From Shimia thalassica (GTDB lineage Bacteria; Pseudomonadota; Alphaproteobacteria; Rhodobacterales; Rhodobacteraceae), in assembly GCF_001458215.1 (NCBI RefSeq), contig NZ_CYTW01000002.1, positions 372,001 to 436,000 on the forward strand: a DNA stretch of 64,000 bases. Reading direction: 5' to 3'. This document shows, in pieces, positions 10,146 through 17,694 of the stretch (position 1 is the stretch's first letter; every line of letters starts with the position of its first letter). Both the position numbers and the translations under genes were made by a program. Below the pieces are notes generated by a model. That model did no database searches and had not been told where the DNA came from. It worked only from the letters and a program-made list of their open reading frames with translations.

Positions 10146-11388
10146 AACGTGCGGCCGCTTCGACCAGACGCAGGCAGATACGCGTGGCCATGGCCATGTC
10201 CTGAACGCTGATCCATTCCAGAGGGCCGTGGATTTCCTGCATCCCTGTAAACAGGTTGGGGCAGGGGATGCCCAGCTCGGTAAAGCGGCTACCATCGGTG
10301 CCGCCGCGAATTGGCACAGACCTTGGATCAAGACCTTCGGCGCTATAGGCGTCGCGGGCGAGGTCCACGGGCGTCATATCCTTTTCCAGCCAATAGCGCA
10401 TGTTGCGGTATTGCTTGGTGATCTCGCAGGACACTTTTGCGCCGGGAAAGGCATTTTTGGCGTCTTCGCAAACCTGTCGCAGACGCTGGCGACGGGCTTC
10501 CAGTCCATCCATCTCGAAATCGCGCAAGATGAATTTGAGGGTCGCTTCGGAAGAGCCCCCCGCCATATCATAGACATGGATGAACCCATCGCGCCCGTCG
10601 GTGGTTTCGGGCGTTTCACCGTCAACATCCAGATCACCGATAATTTTGCCCGCAATATGCAGCGCATTTACAAGCTTGTTTTTGGCAAAACCGGGATGCG
10701 CGGAGACACCCGTGATCTGTACGACGGCGCTATCGGCAGAAAAGCTTTCGAATTCGATACTTCCCGCGCGGCTGCCATCCAGTGTGAAGGCAAAATCAGC
10801 CCCGAATTCTGCCGACAGCCTTTCGTCAACACCGCGACCGATCTCTTCGTCCGGAGTGAAGGCAAGTCGGATTTTGCCATGTTTGAGATCGGGCGTGTTC
10901 AGCAGGTGCTCGGCAAGCGTCATGATGATCGCGACGCCGGACTTGTCATCAGCCCCCAAAAGGGTCAGGCCGGACGCCGTGATAATTTCATCGCCAACTT
11001 TGCTGGCAAGGTAATCTGACATATCCGTGCCAAGATGCAGGTCAGCATTATCCGGAAACGTGATGTTCGCCCCGTCCCATGCTTTGTGAACGCGCGGCTT
11101 TACCCCGGTTGCATTGAACTGGGGCGCCGTGTCCACATGCGCGCAAAAGCCGATTGTGGGACAGCCCGCAACCGTGGCCGGGACGGTGGCCAGCACCGCG
11201 CCGTATTCCGTAAGGGTGACATCCAGGGCGCCGATCCTTTGCAGTTCGGCGACCAGATGATTTTGCATATCCAGCTGGATATCAGTGCTGGGCTGGTTGG
11301 ACGATGTTTCGTCGCTTTGGCTGTCGATGGCACAGTAGGTGACAAGTCGCGTTTCAAGGGCACGGTCAAAGTCGGGAAATCTGGTCAT
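10144..11388 (-). CDS. pepT: Peptidase T (tripeptide aminopeptidase)
   Basis: Di-zinc M20B aminopeptidase removing the N-terminal residue from tripeptides in the cytoplasm. 414 residues from the ATG of MTRFPDFDRAL, with AGAGG upstream; a reading from 11421 adds 11 residues without a better site. Metal and catalytic motifs: GFCAHVDTAPQF, LLGADDKSGVAIIM, AFTPDEEIGRG, FTLDGSRAGSIEFE, and the C-terminal RGGTDGSRFTELGIPCPNLFTG. The lid domain lies at about 210-325. Last core gene before the genomic island. Confidence 0.94.
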   Translation of the reverse strand: MTRFPDFDRALETRLVTYCAIDSQSDETSSNQPSTDIQLDMQNHLVAELQRIGALDVTLTEYGAVLATVPATVAGCPTIGFCAHVDTAPQFNATGVKPRVHKAWDGANITFPDNADLHLGTDMSDYLASKVGDEIITASGLTLLGADDKSGVAIIMTLAEHLLNTPDLKHGKIRLAFTPDEEIGRGVDERLSAEFGADFAFTLDGSRAGSIEFESFSADSAVVQITGVSAHPGFAKNKLVNALHIAGKIIGDLDVDGETPETTDGRDGFIHVYDMAGGSSEATLKFILRDFEMDGLEARRQRLRQVCEDAKNAFPGAKVSCEITKQYRNMRYWLEKDMTPVDLARDAYSAEGLDPRSVPIRGGTDGSRFTELGIPCPNLFTGMQEIHGPLEWISVQDMAMATRICLRLVEAAAR

Positions 11389-11664
11389 CACAGCCTCTTG
11401 GATCAAAAGGGTAATGGTCACAAAATTCTTCTATAATGTGTGAGTGAGTGGGCATTTTGTGCTTTTTTTCATGGGGAATTCTACGGTTTTGCAAATCATA
11501 TATCGACTCATTTGTCATTAGTGTTTATTTTTTCTGCCCAATTGAGAAAAAGGGCTCCGATTTCTCCAAAAAACAACTCTTTGCTGCTCTATCAATTGCT
11601 GTTGTTTGGGTTCTGTCGGTTGCGTCGACATGGGTACTACGTGATTGAACTTGTCGCAGCCTCT
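11389..11664. other. Intergenic stretch at the left island border
   Basis: About 275 bp between the pepT start and the last island gene, AT-rich. It contains a TATAAT-like hexamer at 11432-11437 and short hydrophobic open frames that I do not accept as genes. The left end of the island probably falls here or at the TCTTTACA sequence at 11662-11669. No tRNA or clear direct repeat was found. Confidence 0.4.
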
Positions 11665-12846
11665 TTACACCTTGGTGATTGATGCACTTGAGGGATCGTA
11701 GACACATTTCGCAATGGATCCATCTTTAATACGATCCACAACCTCATCAATCACCGGGAGCGGCACTAAGAACCACTCTCGTGGCGTGACAGGCTTTCCG
11801 AAACGATCCTTGATTTGAATGTTTAAACGGGCAGGAGCCAAAACCTTATGAATCAGGTTTTCAAGTTTGCTGCGGTTGATGTTGTACAACTCATAGCGAG
11901 CGACAATCTCTACGTCTGCCAACAAGAAAGTTGGATCATTTTTGGCGTTAGTGATACGTCGCTCGACTTGGCCACCAGTCACTCCTATTTTGTGAAGGAC
12001 ATCACGGTGGGGGGAAATCTGTGGATCGTTTGATTTGGACCTCAAAACGTACACTGTTCCGCTAGCCAAGTCTTGATCAGACGTTTCAGTTCCAAAAAGA
12101 GGCCCGGCATTTGGATCTGTAATGCGACGGCCAGCATCATCTTGATGGAGCAACCTCTGTAATGAGCGCATCAGCATATTGCTCTCAGTTCCGTTATCAA
12201 AAATCACCCGTAGACGTGCGTCAGTTCTTCCTTGTGCATTTGAAAAAATCTCCCCCATTTCAGCGACATAAGCTTTCTGCCCGCCAACAATGAAATAGCT
12301 TCCAGATCGAATCTCCGACTTCAACTCAAAGGGTTTTGTTATTCGTATTCCATTTGAGATTTCGTTTTGAACGCGTTCAAACATTGGCTTGAACTCTTCA
12401 AAATCTTCACATCTATCTCGATTTCCAGCTTCTTCTGCCGCTTTCTTATCTGAAACTGATCGAACATGTTTTAGTTCGGTAATGCCAGAAGTTTTCGTGT
12501 CGATATCTACACCGAGTTCAGCCAACAAAGCATCGTCATCCATGCTGTCATCAACTTCGAGATTGACGGGCTCTCCTGATAGCAATCCCTGATAATCCAA
12601 CTCGGCAACCAAATTCCGGCATTCGGTTAAGCCCTTAATTTGCTCCAACCGCACAGCGTACAAACGCTCGAATATGTCTTTGTCACCTCCTGAGAGAGGT
12701 GGCCGCCTATGCTCATCCACAAATCGTTGAATTTCTTCAAAACCGGCGATTACTCTCTCGTCGCGAGCACTAAGTGTTTTCTTCTTTTCAGGCTCAGTGC
12801 TGACTCCCAATTGTTTTAGGATATCGAAATCGGATGGTTCAGACAT
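11665..12846 (-). CDS. GIY-YIG superfamily (T5orf172/MUG113-like) nuclease
   Basis: 393 residues. The last 130 or so residues contain GTVYVLRSKSND, then VLHKIGVTGGQVERRI, then YNINRSKLENLIHKVL and REWFLVPLP. This is the pattern of the T5orf172/MUG113 branch of GIY-YIG domains: VYV for GIY, KIG for YIG, a conserved Arg in the following helix, a Glu in KLENLIH, and a terminal EWF. The N-terminal 250 residues are charged and of no recognised family, with a coiled-coil-like start. The start overlaps the helicase stop by 8 bp, making it the last gene of the defence operon and the likeliest DNA-cutting subunit. Confidence 0.72.
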   Translation of the reverse strand: MSEPSDFDILKQLGVSTEPEKKKTLSARDERVIAGFEEIQRFVDEHRRPPLSGGDKDIFERLYAVRLEQIKGLTECRNLVAELDYQGLLSGEPVNLEVDDSMDDDALLAELGVDIDTKTSGITELKHVRSVSDKKAAEEAGNRDRCEDFEEFKPMFERVQNEISNGIRITKPFELKSEIRSGSYFIVGGQKAYVAEMGEIFSNAQGRTDARLRVIFDNGTESNMLMRSLQRLLHQDDAGRRITDPNAGPLFGTETSDQDLASGTVYVLRSKSNDPQISPHRDVLHKIGVTGGQVERRITNAKNDPTFLLADVEIVARYELYNINRSKLENLIHKVLAPARLNIQIKDRFGKPVTPREWFLVPLPVIDEVVDRIKDGSIAKCVYDPSSASITKV

Positions 12847-14884
12847 TTTTGGCTTCCGCTGCTTTTCGTTGGAGGAAGGCTATACCTTCTGCCATTCGTT
12901 TTTCCCATGCATCCGGAGATGTGATCGAAGGAAGGCGACCTCGTTCTTCTTTGAATTTCACGGCACGCAATGCGAGCTCGCGGGCTTCCTCGTGGCTCAA
13001 GTTGACCTTCTTGCTAGAAATAATAGCAGCCACCTGCTTTAGGCTTTCTTCGCTCATAGTCTTGGCGAGGATCGAATATGCCTCACCGAATGGATTGATC
13101 CGGTCAATCAAGTCGATATCGAGATCTCTAACATCCATGGCAAATTTCCGAACACCGTCAATAAGTGCCGTATTGGGCGACGGCTCATCACTGTCGTCAC
13201 CCAAAATAACCTTCTTGGCTTCTTGCGTGATATTCAACGCTGCGACGGCATGCTGACGTACTGCCTCTTGGTCCTCTTGATCCAATTCAGGATATCGATC
13301 TTTTACTATCTTACCCATCCGGACTTGTGTGAGTTCTTCCGGCACCATTTCTTCGTCGAACAACCCTCTCTCCACATTTGTCTTATCTTGGACAAAGGCA
13401 GTGATGACTTCGTTTAGATCTTCTTGGCAAACTCGCTTGGCCTCGTCTGAAGTAGGGGCGACCAATCCCCCCACTTCTATATGAAACTGGCCCTGCTCTT
13501 CATTGAAGCCAACGTTAGGCTTGTCAGTCTGATAACCAGTTTCACCGTAGTCGAAACTCTCTTGCGGTCCACTGGTTTGCGTTTTTGGCGTGAAGTTGAA
13601 CCGTGGCGCCAAAACTTGTTCCATTAGGAGACTCGCCGCAATGGCCTTCAGCGTGTCGTTGATCGCTTCTGTGACTGCTTCTTCGGAGGCGTCGGGTTCA
13701 GCAATAAGGTTCGTAAACCTTGCTCGTGTCTTTTCTTTGGCATCTCGAGTTGCACGGCCAATAATTTGAACGATTTCGGTCAAGCTGGCCCGATACCCCA
13801 CCGTCAAAGCATGCTCGCACCAAATCCAGTCAAAACCTTCTTTGGCCATACCAAGAGCAATAATAATATCGACATGGTCACGGTTGTTCTTTTGGGCCGG
13901 ATCCTTCAGAGCGGCAGAAACTTTATCCCGTTTGCTAGGTTCATCATCAACCAGGTCAGCGATCTTCAGAATGCGGCCATCTTCAGTTTTGACCAACTGG
14001 AAACCAGTGATTTTGTCAGTTCCCTGCCACTCTCCTAGTTCTTCAATGATGTGTTCAACTTCCTGATGTTTGTCCTTGGTGGATTCACGGGAGTTTACGT
14101 TCGGAATATGCAGGATCGTTTTCTCGTTGGGATCCAGCACTTTCAACAAATCATCCGCATAAGGACCTGAATAGAAGAAGTAACCGATATCGAGCGTTTT
14201 CAGGTAAGTGTAGCCGTTCAACTGCTCGTAATAGGTATAGGTAACCGTATCGAACTTGCTTTCGTCCTGAGGTGCCAGAACAGCCTCAGCATCGCCTCTA
14301 AAGTAAGACCCGGTCATCGCAACGACATGCACATTATCGCGAGCGATAAAGTCTCCCAGATGCGCCCCCAGTTTGTTGTCCGGGTTGGCAGACACGTGAT
14401 GGAATTCATCTACGGCGATAAGTCGACCATCAAAGGCTTCTATTCCAAACTTATCCACGGCAAATCGAAAAGTGGCATGCGTGCAGACCAATATCTTGTC
14501 ACTACTGTCGAGGAAGGCCCTTACAGATTTCACCTTCCCGCCATCTGTGCCTGGGCTGTTACAAAGATTCCATTTTGGCGGCACAATCCAATCCGACCAG
14601 AAACCAAATTTTGACAAGGGTTCATCGTTGAAACTGGAGCCAATCGACTTCTCAGGAACAACAATGATTGCCTGTTTCAGCCCCTGGTTTTCCAGTTTGT
14701 CCAACGCGATGAACATCAAGGCACGGCTTTTACCTGACGCTGGCGGGGACTTGATCAGCAGGTATTGTTCACCACGCTTCTCGTAGGCCCGTTCCTGCAT
14801 TGGGCGCATACCAAGTTCATTGGATTTGTTGGAACTACCGTTTTGAGCGTAGTTCACCGATACGGATGGGACGGTCTTAGTCAT
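12839..14884 (-). CDS. SF2 DEAD/DEAH-type helicase
   Basis: 681 residues from the ATG that overlaps the upstream gene's stop (ATGACTAA); a longer in-frame reading to 14968 lies inside that gene and is rejected. Motifs: Walker A-like SPPASGKSRAL (about residue 45), DEFHH (motif II, about 156), VAMTGSYF (motif III), ALGMAKEGFDW (motif V region) and IIGRATRDAKEKTR (motif VI, about 376). The C-terminal 250 residues are acidic and unrecognised. The architecture resembles the translocating helicases of restriction systems. It lies between the zinc-binding protein and the GIY-YIG nuclease and probably powers DNA remodelling or translocation. Confidence 0.82.
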   Translation of the reverse strand: MTKTVPSVSVNYAQNGSSNKSNELGMRPMQERAYEKRGEQYLLIKSPPASGKSRALMFIALDKLENQGLKQAIIVVPEKSIGSSFNDEPLSKFGFWSDWIVPPKWNLCNSPGTDGGKVKSVRAFLDSSDKILVCTHATFRFAVDKFGIEAFDGRLIAVDEFHHVSANPDNKLGAHLGDFIARDNVHVVAMTGSYFRGDAEAVLAPQDESKFDTVTYTYYEQLNGYTYLKTLDIGYFFYSGPYADDLLKVLDPNEKTILHIPNVNSRESTKDKHQEVEHIIEELGEWQGTDKITGFQLVKTEDGRILKIADLVDDEPSKRDKVSAALKDPAQKNNRDHVDIIIALGMAKEGFDWIWCEHALTVGYRASLTEIVQIIGRATRDAKEKTRARFTNLIAEPDASEEAVTEAINDTLKAIAASLLMEQVLAPRFNFTPKTQTSGPQESFDYGETGYQTDKPNVGFNEEQGQFHIEVGGLVAPTSDEAKRVCQEDLNEVITAFVQDKTNVERGLFDEEMVPEELTQVRMGKIVKDRYPELDQEDQEAVRQHAVAALNITQEAKKVILGDDSDEPSPNTALIDGVRKFAMDVRDLDIDLIDRINPFGEAYSILAKTMSEESLKQVAAIISSKKVNLSHEEARELALRAVKFKEERGRLPSITSPDAWEKRMAEGIAFLQRKAAEAKNV

Positions 14885-15488
14885 CTTCTTTCGGCTTTCT
14901 TTTGAGACGTTTGGACACTTTATTTTCGATAGGAACTGCTCTGCTTGTTGCTTTCTCAGGTTTGCCATCTGCTACCCACTGCGCTTGATGGAGAGCAATA
15001 CGTTCTTGGCGCCTTTTCTCATTCTGTTTTTGGTGTTTGGCTTCTGACAAGATATGTCGGTGCTTGGATTTGAACCTACGGGAGCGTTTTGCGAACCCCT
15101 CGTGTACCTTCTTGGTAGGGTTCTCTGGTGCGCTTCCCGGACCATCAACCTTTCCAACGCCAACACTTTGCTTTGTAACTACTCTTGCTGATGTAATGGG
15201 CTCTGTTTCCATCCGGCGCGACCACTTTGGGCAATCATGTTTAGGCCAAGGCACTCCGAGCTTGTCAAAGAATACTCGGCTGCCAGCATCATTTCGGTAG
15301 AAGAAGACCGTGGCTCCACACCCAAAGCACCGCATATTGTATGTAACAGCACCGTTGATCAACGCCCGGCCTTTGTTCCAAGAAAGCCTAAATTCAGATT
15401 TCGTATTTGAGCTCTCGAAATTGTGCTCTCTCACCGAACATGTTGTTCCGAACCGGTTAGTGCGGAAATGTTTGCGCCGAATAGCCAT
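14877..15488 (-). CDS. Putative zinc-binding protein of unknown function
   Basis: 203 residues. The middle contains YNMRCFGCGATVFFYRND, then a GSRVFFDKLGVPWPKHDC stretch. The CxxC plus HxC spacing suggests a small zinc ribbon, and the flanking GSxVFFDxLGxPWPKHxC stretch looks like a conserved motif. The C-terminal third is very basic (KSKHRHILSEAKHQKQNEKRR...; KRLKRKPKED), consistent with nucleic acid binding. ATG at 15488 directly follows the TAA of the 96-residue gene, with GGAGGGAG upstream. The stop overlaps the helicase start by 8 bp. No family name can be given. Confidence 0.68.
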   Translation of the reverse strand: MAIRRKHFRTNRFGTTCSVREHNFESSNTKSEFRLSWNKGRALINGAVTYNMRCFGCGATVFFYRNDAGSRVFFDKLGVPWPKHDCPKWSRRMETEPITSARVVTKQSVGVGKVDGPGSAPENPTKKVHEGFAKRSRRFKSKHRHILSEAKHQKQNEKRRQERIALHQAQWVADGKPEKATSRAVPIENKVSKRLKRKPKEDD

Positions 15489-15779
15489 TTACTCTCCCTC
15501 CATTGCCGCCATCTTTGAGAGAGGTCTATCAGGGTTCGGTGATTTTTCTGAAACGATGGCCAGCTCAGATGCGTTTTGGCAATTTATCGTTGCAATCATG
15601 GGTAAGAAGCGAGGTGAAGACCATTCACTCAAACGCTCCAACAAAAGTATTTTGCCGCGAACAATCATGTTCTTTGCGTCTATTTGAATTGGGAGTAGGC
15701 TGAGACTTTTCATCCAAATAGAACTCGCGATTGCGCCCCTCCTACTCATAAGGTCTATGCCTGAAGCCACCCACCTCAT
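15489..15779 (-). CDS. Small unknown protein inside the defence operon
   Basis: 96 residues beginning MRWVASGIDLMSRRGA and ending SKMAAMEGE. No recognised domain. Evidence that it is real is mainly positional: its ATG is 2 bp after the TAG of the nuclease-EVE gene, and its TAA is immediately followed by the next ATG. It fills the only gap that would otherwise exist in the operon. The Shine-Dalgarno for the next gene lies inside its last codons. Composition is mixed and neither strongly acidic nor membrane-like. Confidence 0.45.
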   Translation of the reverse strand: MRWVASGIDLMSRRGAIASSIWMKSLSLLPIQIDAKNMIVRGKILLLERLSEWSSPRFLPMIATINCQNASELAIVSEKSPNPDRPLSKMAAMEGE

Positions 15780-15781
15780 CC

Positions 15782-16825
15782 CTATTCACCGACGCCGAAT
15801 TGCTCGACCAAGAAATCAACGGTTTCTTGCTGCCGGATTTTACACACAACATTCTGATTAGAAAAAATTCCACTGAATGTGTGGGCATTGTTGATATCTA
15901 CGGTAGATTTCCATTCCACCCCGACAACGTAAGCACATTTTTCAGGATCTTCCTGACTTCCCAATAGATAGTCACGAGGCAACGCGTCGGTGAGCTTTTG
16001 TCCGTCGAGTAGTTCGTATTCTGAGGCCGGTGTTTTTGTTGCCGTCACCAAGCCATATCCCAAGTATCCGTTTTTCTTTTGGTAATAGAATACTTTGTCC
16101 CCAACGGACAACTTATCCAGTTTTCCTGTATAGTGCTGACCACCACTAGCCGTGAAGAAGCCATAGTCCCGTAATTCGGCCCAAGGGCGGTCTTCCTCTG
16201 CGCCACCAGTGACATAGTAATAGCCTGACCATGGAGCCCGAACCTTCTTTTCAGATCGATCCTTTACCTCCTCTTGATCAAGCAAGTTTTCAGTAGTTAG
16301 CCACTCACGACCTTCAGCCTCAAAAATGTTGAAGAAGCTAGCGTTGATTCCGACATCGTGTTCTTCGGACAAGTACTCAATAATTCGACGTGTTCCTTCA
16401 TCTACCGAGCTCGCCACCACAAACATCTGGTGAGAGGTATTAAGAGATTGGGGAAGACTGGCCCCGAATTTTTCACGATAGGCAGTCGATAGGGGAACAC
16501 TCATCACATTCTGGGAAATGCGATGAACATCGCTTGTGGTTAGTCGGCATACCCAGGATGCATAATCCAATACCTGCGCAACAATATCTCTTGGGCTTTT
16601 GTCACGCTTTAGTTCGACAATGATGAGGTTTCCGCTCTCATCCATAGCTAGGACATCAATGTACTTGCCATGGTCGGTGGCAATTTGGCGTCCTATGACA
16701 AACCCATCAACACCAATCAATGAAAGATCCTCAGAGACCCATTTTTCAATCTTTTCTTCAAGATCCAAGCCCTTGCGCTTGGCCTCGATCAAGCTGTTTC
16801 CGCTGATGTTAAATAATCGGGTCAT
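15782..16825 (-). CDS. PDDEXK nuclease fused to a PUA/EVE-like domain
   Basis: 347 residues. Residues about 15-110 resemble the NucS/DUF91-type PDDEXK fold: EEKIEKWVSEDLSLIG, then GKYIDVLAMDESGNLIIVELKRDKSPRDIVAQVLDYASW, with D and the ExK (VELKRD) in the expected order. Residues about 200-345 read WSGYYYVTGGAEEDRPW, then YGFFTASGG, LSVGDKVFYYQ and GYLGYGLVTA, which I read as a PUA/EVE-like domain; such domains bind modified bases. The combination suggests a modification-sensing nuclease. Its start overlaps the upstream stop (ATGA). Confidence 0.65.
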   Translation of the reverse strand: MTRLFNISGNSLIEAKRKGLDLEEKIEKWVSEDLSLIGVDGFVIGRQIATDHGKYIDVLAMDESGNLIIVELKRDKSPRDIVAQVLDYASWVCRLTTSDVHRISQNVMSVPLSTAYREKFGASLPQSLNTSHQMFVVASSVDEGTRRIIEYLSEEHDVGINASFFNIFEAEGREWLTTENLLDQEEVKDRSEKKVRAPWSGYYYVTGGAEEDRPWAELRDYGFFTASGGQHYTGKLDKLSVGDKVFYYQKKNGYLGYGLVTATKTPASEYELLDGQKLTDALPRDYLLGSQEDPEKCAYVVGVEWKSTVDINNAHTFSGIFSNQNVVCKIRQQETVDFLVEQFGVGE

Positions 16826-17694
16826 TGTAATATCTTTCGCTGATCGAAACGCTGGATGAAAAGTCTGGCCGTAATCAATGTAATCTGAAGTCTAAAAGTC
16901 GCGTCTTCTTGTTCTGACAATCCTGCATGACTTCCCGCTGGATGCATCCGACTCCACAATCCCTGAACAAACTGGGGTTTTTGCAAATTTTCATTCCACT
17001 CGTTGTAGTCAGATAATAAAAATGGCGGTGTGAGCTTTCCCAAAAACTCTCGTTTCAGTGTGGTTTCGTCCTTACCCTGATAACCCAACCTGTCAGCGAT
17101 CTCATTCAAATAGCTTTCGAAAAAACTACGCAATTGGGCGTTTGATGCCTCCCAGTCTCCGCGTTGAAAGGCACTAACTGCCTGCCTTAGATGCTCTTGC
17201 GCCGTGGCAAATCCATGCTTTTTCAGCAAGGCTTCCAATTCATTATCGGCTTCCCGATTGTCTAGGCCTTCAATGCCCTCAGGTAGCATTCGTTTCAAAG
17301 CTCTCACGGTAACTTGTCTCGGGGCATCTTCAAACAAAGATGGGCGCCCTGATGGATCTGGTTTTTTTTGGTCCGTTATGACAAATCCATCGAAACGAAG
17401 TCCTGCGACAAACTTATGCCATGTCTGGTCATAACCCACGTGATCCGGTGCGAGCAAAGCCAACTCAACGAGCCCTCGTTGCAAGTTCATTTGACCGTTT
17501 TCTGTCCAGACAACTGGGTTATGTGTCAGAGCAATTTTTGCCCAACTACTGACACGGGCGTTCTTACTAGTGGTAGCAACTCCATACTGCTCTAAGTCCC
17601 ACTGAACTTCTAAAACTTTCATGTCGTCATTTGAATGCGACGCTGCCACAACTTCGACTGCGGCGACAATCGTAAGGCGGTTAAACTCGTTCAT
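16822..17694 (-). CDS. HEPN/Abi-like protein of the defence operon
   Basis: 290 residues. The C-terminal half (about 160-285) is helical: QEHLRQAVSAFQRGDWEASNAQLRSFFESYLNEIADRL, then GSHAGLSEQEDATFRLQITLITARLFIQRF. This resembles the C-terminal helical domain seen in abortive-infection and HEPN-like proteins, although no clear RxxxxH motif is present. The N-terminal half is unrecognised. ATGA overlaps with the methyltransferase stop upstream and with the nuclease start downstream show tight coupling. A toxin or regulatory subunit is possible, but function is unknown. Confidence 0.5.
   Translation of the reverse strand: MNEFNRLTIVAAVEVVAASHSNDDMKVLEVQWDLEQYGVATTSKNARVSSWAKIALTHNPVVWTENGQMNLQRGLVELALLAPDHVGYDQTWHKFVAGLRFDGFVITDQKKPDPSGRPSLFEDAPRQVTVRALKRMLPEGIEGLDNREADNELEALLKKHGFATAQEHLRQAVSAFQRGDWEASNAQLRSFFESYLNEIADRLGYQGKDETTLKREFLGKLTPPFLLSDYNEWNENLQKPQFVQGLWSRMHPAGSHAGLSEQEDATFRLQITLITARLFIQRFDQRKILQ

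Noticed and set aside
11448-11648. 66-codon hydrophobic frame at the left island border, ending KKQLFAALSIAVVWVLSVASTWVLRD-like
   Set aside because: Non-ATG start, no ribosome binding site and an odd Cys/Phe-rich N-terminus. It could be a remnant but cannot be supported as a gene.
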